DNA from: Blepharisma stoltei
Taxonomy: Eukaryota > Ciliophora > Heterotrichea > Heterotrichida > Blepharismidae
Reading direction: 5' to 3'
Length of the DNA stretch: 64,000 bases
Assembly (NCBI GenBank): GCA_914767885.1
Contig: CAJZBQ010000024.1
Location: 310,001 to 374,000, forward strand
The notes under the pieces: generated by a model
What the model saw: only the letters and a program-made list of their open reading frames with translations
Told to the model about the DNA's origin: nothing
Database searches by the model: none
Shown here: positions 40,457 through 50,857 of the stretch, one piece after another
Layout of the letters: each line of letters begins with the position of its first letter
How positions within the stretch are numbered: the stretch's first letter is position 1
Program-made: the position numbers and the translations under genes

Positions 40457-43400
40457 TTATTTTAAGCCAAAACCCTCTAGCTCACAGCCTTCAGAAGAAA
40501 GCTCACCCTTTGAGTTATTAGGGACTGCTATCCCTTCTCTAGTATTAATTTCAGCAGTTTTCCGATTTTTGATTTTTCTAATTAATTTCAATATCAAGAG
40601 ATAGTAACTATATAGTAGAAATATTAAAGTTGCTGAAGTCGCAATGATTTGGCAAGTCTCTCTTGCAGAGACAGATAATTTTGTATCTATAAATGGTATT
40701 ACTACTATAAAAAGTATAGTAACTAACGGCCCCTTCACTCATTTTCACTAATAAAAGAATTATGTTTAAGATCTAAAAATAATATTTAACTATAAAATAG
40801 GTTAAATTATAATTATTTTAAAATTGTTTCGAAATCAAAATTATATTTTTTAGAAAGAAGAGTAAAACTTCTGATGAGATTTCAGCCTTATTATCAAAAT
40901 TATCTTTATAAGGTCTGAATTTGATCAAAAAGATTAGCGTCAGCAATGAGCAACAAGCATTAAAAATTGATTGGATCAAAGGCCAGTCATACAAGTTGTA
41001 AAGAGATATAACATAAACTGTTCTTCTAATAAAGAATATAGGAAAATAGCACATACTCAAAATCCCTTTCTCACAATGAAAGACTTCCACCAGTGTCGAA
41101 AATTTTTTGTAGAATTTTTCATTTTTCAGTACAATATTTTCTTTATTATTCCTTAAAATCAAAAATATAAGTGCATTCATAGCTAAACTCAAAATAAATA
41201 AAATCCATGCAATAATAAAATCTAGCACAAAATCTGGGTCGTTTCCATTATAATTATTCATTCCAATAACAATCCCGCAGAAAGCTAGAATATAAATTTC
41301 AACCAATAGTCTAATTAGTCAGTTGTACTTGAAATTCACTAGCACTTTATCACTGACTCTAATCTGGCTAATTTTATTTTTTAAAATTTATATTTTGAAT
41401 CCTTATCGCAAAAATTTGAAAGGAAAATCAATTTAATTAATAAAATTTAGTTTTATAATGCAAATTTAAATAGTGTTAGAGATTTCATTTAATAATTATT
41501 ACTATATATTAAACAATTTTTTATAAAAAAATTATGTTAAAAGCATTTTGGTTGCTAATGGAGGGGATGTGAGCAATATTTTGACTTTTTGATTAGGAAT
41601 AAATTCATGTACAATTCAAATTATATTCCATATCGTTAAAAATACAAGAGACAAAAATATCATACCTCCTGCAGATATAAAAAATAATCCTGACTTGTAG
41701 CCATAAGTGCTAAACCTTGAAAGCGGCATATTTCCTACTTCAGATCTCCCATAAATCATAGCTCCTAAATTTGGAATCCAAGTATATGAAATAAATCCTT
41801 TAAACATATTATATAAATCTGTTGGGATTTGTATATTTTGTAAAGGGATAAAAGCAATAATCTGAACAGTGTTGACATATGTTCATAATGTAGTGGATTT
41901 CCTAAACATAATATAAGACACTCCACCATAAAGTAGTAATAAAGAAGTTAATATGGTTTGAAAAGTCCTCGGAAATATAGTGAACTACACTGACTGGCAC
42001 GGGGTGCTTTTTGGCTCAGTTTCGAGCCAAAATCACCCCTTGCCAGTCAGTGTAGTTTAACTATATATTTGCTACAAAATTTTCTGCAGTTTTGCTATCA
42101 TCATTTGAACTTGAAATATTATGGGTAAAAAGACGCTGCTGTATAGCTGATCCAGAAATTCCATATTTTGGGGACGTAATATAAACTTGAAGTGTTCCTT
42201 TATCCAAATTTGAAGGATTAAAGCTAACAGAAATCTGATATGAAGAAAGAGAAATAAACTCTAATTCGAAAAATGTGGCCGCTTGGTAGTTGTCAACTAT
42301 TGTAAGATTTAAATCTGATTCAGTTAGAACTTCTGATAAGTTTTCGCTGAAAGTGAGATATACAACTTTGTTTGAATATTTTTCATCGACTGATATATCA
42401 CTTGAAATACATGCGCCGTATAATTCTTTCATTCCTAAAGGACATACGCAAATGTTTCCTTGAAGAATTTTTGGGGGAAAGCAAGATATACAATTTTCAG
42501 GAGTGCTTAGGCATGCCTGGCAGCTTGGGTCGCTGCAGTCAGTGCATTGGAAATTCTCTAAAGCAGCAAATCCACAGCTACAGTGTCCATCTTCATTCAA
42601 TATTAACCCTGAATCGCATGATGTACAAGAATACATTCCAGGGCCTGAGCAGGTCAAGCATGAAGGGTCACAGTCTTCGCACTCTATTGGACTTTTTTGT
42701 GCTAAATATTGGTTAGATTGGCACTCGCAGTATCCATGATACTCATTAATTGTAATCTCTTCATTTGCACAAAGCAAACAGTCATCATAATTTGGACCGA
42801 TGCAGCTGGCACAGCTAGAATGACAATTTTCACAAGTAGTTAGTTAATGCTAAATAGTAAAGGTCTCTATTTCCATGAGTGACATTCTGCACAGCTTTGT
42901 TAGAGGTTGTGTGGCAGCCCAAGTTAATTGGGTGGACTTTCACCTCTGGTACTTCTGAACCCAGGCTGAAACCTGTGATTTCTTGGTAGTGGGTTGCTCT
43001 GTTGGTCCGCAGACCACTGCAGAGAATCATCATTCCAGCCAGTCCCTTTGCCCTTAATATGCCATCTTCTGCTTCCTAATTCTGGTCAGATCACACTATT
43101 TAAGGGACCCTTTGCTAGAGGGACTACCTTAAAATCATCTAATTTGCCTCCTCTTTTTTCAGGTTATCCCTGAAAAAAAAACTCAACCGCTTCTGCGATT
43201 TGGTGCAAGCCACAGCAGCTTGGGCAGATGATTCATTTTGCTCAATTCTGGTGCCCACTGGATTAGATGCTCTGGCAAAAATAATTTCAAGGAAGTGCCC
43301 ATTGGATTGCACTACAAAAAGCTTAAGCCTATCTCTTCGGGAAGCCAGATATGCTGGCCAACTCTTTGTTCCAAAAACCATGGCCCAGATATGCATAGGT

Positions 43401-46400
43401 ACCTTCTCTCAGAGGGCGGACCAGACATCGCTCGCCATTTTATGTATATAATTGACAAGTAAATGGATCTTCATATTTAACGTACTGATTGGTAGCAGTG
43501 CATACGCAAGATCCGTAAGAAGAACCTAAAATTCTTGATCCATCCGCACATAGCACACATTCTGAAGATGAAGGGCCAACACAAGTTAAGCAGCTTGGAT
43601 CACATCATATAAGACAGCCAGTTCAGTCATCACATAAAAAGCATGACTGGGATTCGCATAGGTTGCAAACAGTATCATCTCTGACGCATCCAATATTCGA
43701 GCATTCTGATTTACAGTTTACCCATCCGCTACCATCCCAGTACTTGCTTATACCTTGATTTGGCAGGCAGCCAACAGTTGTAGATGGGCATATTCCACAG
43801 CTACAGTATGATACATCAATCGTAGTTGGATTATTTGCGATATTCCAAGATTTTAAGCTATAAAGATAGCCATTAAAAAAATTGAAAAAATTTGACATAC
43901 TTCTTTGTGCCCCAATTGTTATCGAATAGTCAGAAATTAGGTCTATGAATGCCCCACGAGTAAGCTTAGTGGAGGAAGCTACACCATTTTTATAGAATGT
44001 GACAGAAGAATACGGGGTGCTATATGATACTGAAAATGCCAAGTTGTATCATTGAGTGCCATCTATTGGGGAATCAGAAATTATAGGAGAAGTTGTTGTA
44101 GTTTCTGCTCCAAGAGTTAGATATAAAATTAGCTGTGGCTTTTTATCACTATTTATTTCAAATTTCATAATTACATCAGGATCTAATACTTGTTTAGACA
44201 CAATTACTCCTGTTTGAGTATTCGGTGCATACAGTCAGCTTGATAAGGAAAAATCAGAATTAAACATGACTGATACACCTAAAGGAAATTGCATAAGAGA
44301 TTGGCCATTGAAATAATAACCACGATTTTTGACTGCTTTAGGAGAATCATCGCTATAATTTGGATAAAAAGAATTAGAAGTTCCAGCCATAACATTTGTT
44401 CCATGAACTCCATCAGAAACTAGCCCTTTTATTTGGTCAAATGTGAATGAAAAAATATAGCCAGAGTTGCTATCAAATACACATTGAGATGATCCATTAT
44501 CTGAAGAACCTGCAGGGCATTGTTTCAAACATGAGGTTGAGGTAGGCCCTAATAAATACCCAGTTTTGCATGTACTGCAAATTGAGAAAGAGCTGCAGCT
44601 TAAACAATTATCTAGCTCCCTGTCTCTTTTAAATTGGAACAAATTGGTACTTTAACCCCTTTAAATTGTAGCAAAATTTATTTTTCTATAGGAGAATTTT
44701 ATATTTGAAAATCTATTTTTTTATAAATTTTAACCTAATTTAATTGAAAAGTTCAACTAGAATATTATTTAAATAGGTTTCATTCTATCAATTATATATT
44801 TAAACTAATTTCTATAAAATAAATTAAAATCCAAAACTATTACGATTAATATTTAGTATTTAAAAAATTTCTTTATAGGGGAGTATGCAAAGAATACAAT
44901 CAGTGCCACGAACACATGCTTCGGTGCATGATGCAAAAAAGCAAGAGTGGCATGTTTCTGATATAGTTATATATGATACATAAAAATGACGTATTAAGCG
45001 GATCCGATCTCTGAAGCATTTTTCTCAACCTTATGGCCAAGGTGATGTGGGCGAGAAGTCAGTCGAGATTCAGGCCTGATATGGCCCTATAATATCCGGT
45101 AGGTTTTTTCACTTGGCTCCTATGGCTGAAAAAGAGGTAAACTGACAGTTTTCTTCAGGACCCTTAAGACGGGCCTTCATCGAGACACGAGGGGTTGCAG
45201 CCTGTGCCTAGGAACTGAGCCTTTTTGCCTATAGCTGCTGATGTTGGTATCAAGCACCCGCTAGTCTCAGGTTTTTTTTCTGGATAAAGCTACTGTAGTC
45301 TAACCACTCAAAACTGGTGCCCTAATCGGAAAATAGAAGGCGTACTCCCTCGTGCACACTTAAGCCGTCCTGGCGATGAGGCGAAATCAAGAGAAGAAGA
45401 TGGTTTAAGCACCTCGCCGGTTATTATCTCGATCGATCATGCCTAGGCGTAGAAGTCGCTAAGCGGATGAATTTCTTGGGGTCCTCGGTGACTGCATAAA
45501 ATAAGGCACTCTGCCAATTTGCTAATTAAGATAAAGATTAAGATATAGCTCTATATTGATTACACAAATAAAATGGCGACGACACCGACCCGTCCTCTCC
45601 CGGAACTGGGGCGAGATTGGGGACCTTGCTGCGGCCTGAAGCCAATCCGCCCAGGGAAAGGTCTGGAATGGGTACTGGTAGTTTGTGTCCGGCTAGGCTT
45701 CCCTCCCGGTCAAGCAATGACGATCCTAGGGTCGTCCCGATAGGACATGGGGCAAAATGGGTTTTTCCTCTAGGGACCGCTAGTGCCAATTTGGAGGGCA
45801 TAGCAAGAGCCGACAAGAGCTAAGGAGTTAATCCCTAGCTCTACCCTAGTCTGGCGACGTGAAGCACGGTGACCCAGTCCGCCTACTTCCGGGATAGCAT
45901 GACTAAGCCCCATGACCGGAAGGAGCTGAGTGGTAGCCTGTGGCACTTAGGTGCACACTGGGAGCAGGGCAAGGAAAGCAAGCGAGGCGTCCAAAAGGCA
46001 GAAGAAAAGGACCTTCAGTCCCGGCCGGGAACTACTCTATAAATTTAACTAACTCCCCCCCTCTGTGAGTGAACAAAACCATTAGAAAAATCGCCATTTT
46101 TTGCCCAAAAAACCCAAAACCCACCCTCCGTGAGTGAACAAAAATTTTTTTAATAGAAAATTTTTTATGGAAAAAATTTTTGATATATAAATGATAATTA
46201 GTATAATGACTAATTCTATTTAATTTTAAACGAATTGCTCTTTAAAACATAAATTTTATAAATTAAATTAATATTTGCTTTCCAATTTTTGCGTATTAGG
46301 ATTTTTTTAAATTTCGAAAAAAAAATATATTTTTTATAAATTTATATATAAATTTTTTTTAAAAAAAAAAATTAACCCCCCTCCGTGAGTGAACAAAATT

Positions 46401-48161
46401 TTTTTGTTCACTCACGGAGGGGGGGGAGTAAAACTAAGACTAAGCTCTATATTGATTATAATTTATCCCACAATCAACGCTAGGACATACATTTCCGCTG
46501 GGGCATGCTGAGCAATCCCCTTTGCAGCCACTTGTCTTATAATCAGCTTTTAAGTAGCTTGCCGAATAGCCACTTCAGATAATAAAATCATACAAAAACC
46601 CTCTAAACCCTTCATATATGCCTCCAAGAGAACTTGGGAAACGGCCAATAAACAAATCAAAACTATCGTAGACATAATAACCACTCACATCATAAACTGG
46701 TAAAACAGTTGTAAAGGCAGCTTCATTATTTATAGTAACTGTGAAGTAAGCTAAAAAGTTATCTGTAGACTGCGAGGCATATATATAAACTCATTCATCC
46801 CACTGGACCAAAATATTATTATTTTCAGCTGTTTGATACACAGGATACTGAAAATCTAGGTTTAAAAGAAAATAATTACCGCCATTCTGTATACTAAAAA
46901 TATACCACGGTGAGCTCAAAATATCAAAGTAAAATCACCCAGAAATAACAGTTCAGACCGGAAGTTGCACATTTGCTTCCATGTAGGAGTAAATGTCAAA
47001 AAAGTATCCTTTATTTAGAACAGGAGTTGGAGGCTTTGAGCTTGAATCGTCAGTCGCTAGATTTCACCCATATGGAGAAGTGCTCATAGTTTCAGACATT
47101 GGCAAATACACTGCATAGGAGCTTGTTTTCGTGCAAACCTTTAGTGTCGAGTCCTCCGATGTTCCTGATGGGCACATTGAATAGCACATTCCTTGGTATA
47201 AGAACTTGCTTCCCGTGCAGCTAGTACACCCAAATCATTTATTATTATCTTGGTTTTCACAGTATTCACAATTTAGATTGCCGCACCCATATCCTGTAAG
47301 GCAATTCCCTTGAGCTGGACAAGCTGAGCAACTTGAGTCGCATCATGTTGTTCAATCCATATTTAAATATGAATCATCATACCCAGATGTTACAACAAAA
47401 TCATACATAAACCCAGTAAACCCTTCTTTATTTTCTGATGAAGGTGGAGTACCAAGATAGAGTGTGCTTGTTGAATCATGCAAATAATAATCGCTGCCCC
47501 ATGAGGTTGTTGCTGAAATCGGATTATTTGCATTCATAGAGACTGAAAAGGTAAGATAGGTCCCATCAAATTTCTTTGAGACTCAAAAATAGGTCCACGC
47601 TATAGTAGGAAATGAAGTTGTTTCTGTAACTAATTGATTGAATCCAAGATAATTGTCTTTTATATAGACAGACTCAGAATTTCAAGAAAAAATCTGAAGT
47701 CAAGAGGAATTTATACGATTCAAATAAATTCAAGCAGAAATAACGTAGTAATAAGGTAGGAGAGTGTCATATTTCATGCGTGAGCATTTTTGAAAATAAA
47801 AACTAGCATACTCACTATCATAAGATGGCCCGTTAGCACAAGGCGAGTCTCAGTCGAGCACTAATCCTCAACTGTCTGGCGTATTTGAATTATCGAAGTC
47901 AAATCATATAGGATTAAAGTTTCCAATGTTGCAAACGCCATTTGTTGCATCTTGGCTTGTTCCAACCGGGCAAGCGTTTCAACACAAATCTTCATATAAA
48001 TACAAACCTGACGGACAACCAGTGCATCCAAACCAAGTATTTGAAGAAGAGCTCATACAAGTTGTACAAACTGCAGATGCTGGGCAAGTAACTTGGAGAT
48101 CTCGACTGATTGAAGAGCTTTCAGATATCACGATAGACAAGATGAATAAACTTAGTGGCAT
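40457..48161 (-). CDS. Large cysteine-rich (furin/TNFR-like) membrane protein, many insertions
   Basis: Signal peptide MPLSLFILSIVISESSS, then repeated Cys-rich modules (TCPASAVCTTCMSSSS, CTGCPSGLYLYEDLCW, CDPSCLTCVGPSSSEC, SCSACPAQGNC) alternating with LamG/concanavalin-like stretches of about 150 residues (YYVISAWIYLNR, GFTGFMYDFVVTSGY). Then several membrane helices (FFISAGGMIFLSLVFLTIW, FIIAWILFILSLAMNALIF, LLTLIFLIKF). The C-terminus is about ELSSEGCELEGFGLK. Such proteins are common, poorly known surface antigens or receptors of ciliates. Many Trp are TGA. Inserts: 40.75-40.87 kb (IES, not resolved), 41.36-41.58, 41978-42067, 42838-43454, 44613-44885, and the nest at 44960-46458. C-terminal part joins are the least certain. 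Confidence 0.8.
41360..41578 (-). mobile_element. Diverged MITE/IES in the Cys-rich gene (C-terminal membrane part)
   Basis: Right end GGTTGCTAATGGAGGGGATG; AT-rich core with AGAGATTTCATTTAATAAT as in the family. Splits QKVKILL from VLVNFKYNWLIRLL. Exact borders not resolved; the two nearest TA pairs are out of phase. Confidence 0.5.
41978..42067 (-). mobile_element. Short foldback IES in the Cys-rich gene
   Basis: Arms AACTACACTGACTGGCA and its complement, continued by GGGGTG(A/C)TTTTGGCTC arms, around a small loop near 42022. It is almost one perfect hairpin of about 75 bp. TATA flanks both sides. Removing 88 bp gives VANIFPRTFQT in frame. Second foldback IES beside that in NudC. Confidence 0.9.
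42838..43454 (-). mobile_element. Retroposon in the Cys-rich gene
   Basis: Minus orientation, head ATACATAAAATGGCGAGCG, tail AACTAACT. Short duplication ACAAGT (42832-42837, 43455-43460). Removal joins DPFTC to ENCHSSCASC. About 617 bp. Confidence 0.82.
44613..44885 (-). mobile_element. MITE/IES with AATTGGAAC ends in the Cys-rich gene
   Basis: Left TAGCTCCCTGTCTCTTTTAA with ATTGGAAC, right TTCTTTATAGGGGAGTA. Removing 271 bp joins GTDCILC to IDNCLSCSS in frame. Confidence 0.82.
44978..45541 (+). mobile_element. Retroposon (first of two at one site) in the Cys-rich gene
   Basis: Plus orientation, head ATACATAAAAATGACG, tail ATTAAGATAAAGATTAAG. Flanks GATATAGTTATATATGAT (44960-44977) and GATATAGCTCTATATTGAT (45542-45560), diverged. 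GC-rich interior. The next retroposon starts within its right duplication. Confidence 0.78.
45563..46442 (+). mobile_element. Retroposon (second at the same site), with MITE in its tail
   Basis: Plus orientation, head ACAAATAAAATGGCGACG, inverse homologue of the ATG4 copy. Flanks AGCTCTATATTGATTA at 45547-45562 and 46443-46458, identical, 16 bp. Its tail (ATAAATTTAAC...AAACTAAGACTAAG) is split by a MITE. Removing both retroposons joins NYNQYRA to ISETCHSC in frame. Confidence 0.92.
46050..46430. mobile_element. MITE/IES nested in a retroposon tail
   Basis: Left TAACTCCCCCCCTCTGTGAG, right TTCACTCACGGAGGGGGGGGAG plus TA. Reverse orientation. TA 46050-46051 and 46429-46430. The uninterrupted tail is visible in the ATG4 copy (ATAAATTTAACTAAGACTAA). 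Confidence 0.9.
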
Positions 48162-48207
48162 TATTTAATTATATGAATAGCTAAATGAATATTATTTTAT
48201 ATAATTA
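48162..48207. promoter_or_regulatory. 46-bp divergent promoter, Cys-rich gene / F-box gene
   Basis: The gap between the two outward-facing starts is 46 bp of A/T. It was duplicated together with parts of both genes at 50620-50857 and 55185-55292. Confidence 0.55.
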
Positions 48208-50520
48208 ATGGAAAGAATACCAAGGCCAGTTCTTTCTGAAATTTTGAGCCAAGTTGGTGCAATTGATCAAATTATTATTCTCTCTATGGTTTGCAAAAAA
48301 TGAAACGAAATAATTTCTAGCTGAAATCATGAGATATCTTTCCAAAATATCCCCTATGATAAAGCTCAACCTTGGATAAATCGTTCACATATAACATATG
48401 TGCTAACATATAAATTCTTGAAAGCGAAATGAAAATTAGTATCGCTTGACCTTAAAAATGTGAATGTGGATGTAAGATCCTATAATTAAAATAGCCAGTT
48501 CAAGAGAAATTAGCTCTCTCTCTCCTTTATTGTTTTATTTATGGGGTTCGTTTTCCTTGGAAAGCTTCTGTGCAGAAACAAAAGTATAACTATAGAGACA
48601 TAGACCTAGAGGGACTATTCAGAGTTCTAACTGCTTGCTTCCTAGGGAGTATGCCTCAGAGTCCATCCTATACTAATGCTACCAATTTATTTCTTTTGAA
48701 TGTAATAATTCTAGCAAACTTAATCATCGCGCAGCCAAATCTTAGAAAATTGGATTTATGCAACTCCAGAACAGATTTTAAAAAGCTTTCTCATTTGCTA
48801 ACTCCCCTCCCTCCATAAGCGAAAAAGAAATTGTTTGCTAACGGAGGGGGGTAATTTTATATTTAAAAAAAATTATATATAAATTAAGAAAAATTATTTT
48901 CGAATTTTTTAAAAAATATACTAATTCGCAAATATTGGAAAGCAAATATTAATTTAATTTATAAATTTTATGTTTTTAAAAACCAATTTGTTTAAAAATT
49001 AAAGAAAATTAGCTCTAGATTTCGTAATACTAATTATCAGTTATATATCAAATTTTTTTCCATAAAAAAAATTTTTCTATTAAAAAGCATTTTGTTCGCT
49101 CACGGACGATGGGCCTTTGGGCTAAAAATAGGATATTTTTCTAATGGTTTTGTTCACTTACGGAGGAGGGTGAGCAAGTCTCAAAAAGTCTGAATGCTTA
49201 AAATTAAACAAAATTGAAATTTTCTTTCAACTTGAAGAGCTAATATGTACTAATCTGATTTCATTTGGACAATACCTGCTTGATTTTCTAAAAATGTTTC
49301 CAAAATTAAAAAAACTGAAAATCGGAAATTGCAGTATAACAATAGATTTATTTATATTTATATTACAAAATTTCAAAAATATAGAGTTTCTAGAGGTTTC
49401 TTTAACAAGCCAAATAAATTCATCTAAATTAGAAGTTTTAAAAGGTGCTCTCCAAAATTCAAATTTAAAATTTTGACTTGTAAATGCTCCCAGTGAATCA
49501 ATATTTTTGTTTAAAGATATTAAAACTTGCGTATACAATTATGATGTTTGATTGAAGAAAGAGCTCGATTTGGAAGAAATACAGAAATGATTAAAACTTG
49601 GAGGAGATATAAACTCATGCTACAAATTTATAAACAATCTGATTGAAAAATATGATGATGATTTCTTTATTCAAGCTTTCCAAGTATTTAATAAAAACGG
49701 ACTTGATAAATGATTTCATCAGTATAGTCAGTTCTCTCCAATTAACTATTGTAATTATATTGCTAATGCTGCGTTAAAAAGAAAAATAAAATTATTTTGA
49801 TATCTTTTTGATATGGGCTTCCATATTTTTGATTGCGGATGCTTTGATATTCTGATTTCTTGCCCAGAAATTATCAATGAATTAATAATTAATCAAAAAA
49901 GTAAAATAAAGTTTTCAGGCGAAAAAATTTATAAAGCTGCACAGTTTTTTATGATAAAACAGGACGAAAAATATTTAATGCCTTTAATTGATCTCATGAC
50001 TCCTATAAAGCTTGGCTACATAGAAGAAAAAATTATTAAAAAAAATAGATTTCCTCCATCCAAAAAAAAATTTGAAATACCTAACTACTATAAAGAAATC
50101 TCTGGACTTTTCCATATTCCAGATATTGAGCCATTAATATCTGTTGCAGCCATTCTTGGATTGAAAAATATAATTGCAGCACTAATTCATGCTGGATTTA
50201 ATATAGATGCTAGAGATTCGATGGGCAATACAGCTCTTTGTCATGTTGCTAAATATGGGAGTATTGATATTTTGAAATATTTAATTGAAAACGGAGCAGA
50301 TATAAATAATGCTATAAATATAAAAAAAAGTAAGTCACCAATAAAAATGGCTATTGAGAATGGAAGAGTAGATTCTGTTATTGAATTGATTAATTTAGGT
50401 GCTGATTTTTTAAACAAAGATAATGATGGTCTCACAGCTTTAGAATATGCCAGTAATTTGAATATGCTTGATATAGTGGAGATATTAAAAGAAGCTGCAG
50501 AAAAGATAGAAAATAATTAA
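48208..50520 (+). CDS. F-box/LRR/ankyrin protein, copy 1 (two insertions)
   Basis: Removing a retroposon (230 bp, TA to TA) and a MITE (376 bp) leaves exactly 569 codons, same as copy 2. F-box: MERIPRPVLSEILSQVGAID with MVCKKWNEIISSWNHE. Leucine-rich part: LANLIIAQPNLRKLDLCNS, FPKLKKLKIGNCSITIDLF. A linker repeated in all copies: WLKLGGDINSCYKFI and DKWFHQYSQFSP. Ankyrin repeats: GFNIDARDSMGNTALCHVA, YLIENGADINNAI, GADFLNKDNDGLTALEYA. At least twelve Trp are TGA. It should be an SCF ubiquitin-ligase substrate receptor. Whether it is active depends on the MITE (49175 boundary, see findings). Confidence 0.82.
48483..48697 (-). mobile_element. Short retroposon in F-box copy 1
   Basis: Minus orientation, head AAAGAAATAAATTGGTAGC. 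Flanks GGATGTAAGATCCTA and GAATGTAATAATTCTA (48469, 48698). The same insertion is in copy 2; copy 3 has the empty site GAATGTAAGAATTCTA at 55552. Confidence 0.8.
48799..49176 (+). mobile_element. MITE/IES in F-box copy 1 with mutated right boundary
   Basis: Left TAACTCCCCTCCCTCC with CATAAGCGAAAAAG; right GTTCACTTACGGAGGAGGGTG then AGCAAG. Copy 2 has the empty site TTGCTAAGTCTC. Left TA is 48799-48800. The right dinucleotide is CA (49175-49176), not TA. A TA/CA cut would restore frame. Confidence 0.85.
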
Positions 50521-50619
50521 AATTAAAATAAAAATAAAACTTCGAGAAATATTTCAAATACATTTGACTTCCATAAAGATTTACCCTCTTATAAATTTAA
50601 GCTATATTTGTATTTCCCG

Positions 50620-50857
50620 TTGTTCCAACCGGGCAAGCGTCTCAACACAAATCTTCATATAAATACAAACCTGACGGACAACCAGTGCATCCAAACCAAG
50701 TATTTGAAGAAGAGCTCATACTAGTTGTACACACTGCAGATGCTGGGCAAGTAACTTGGAGATCTCGACTGATTGAAGAGCTTTCAGATATCATGAATAC
50801 AATTAAGACATTATTTAATTATATGAATAGCTAAATAAATATTATTTTATATAATTA
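50620..50857. repeat. Duplicated start of the Cys-rich gene plus promoter
   Basis: About 190 bp nearly identical to 47958-48160 (reverse-strand start of the Cys-rich gene, GTTCCAACCGGGCAAGCG), followed by the same promoter. The gene fragment has no further exons and carries a changed stretch near the start (ATATCATGAATACAATTAAG). It shows the duplication unit included both divergent genes' heads. Confidence 0.88.

Noticed and set aside
49227-49538. Minus-strand frames opposite the F-box genes (also 51511-51822, 55706-55999)
   Set aside because: Shadows of the LRR part, repeated because the genes are duplicated.
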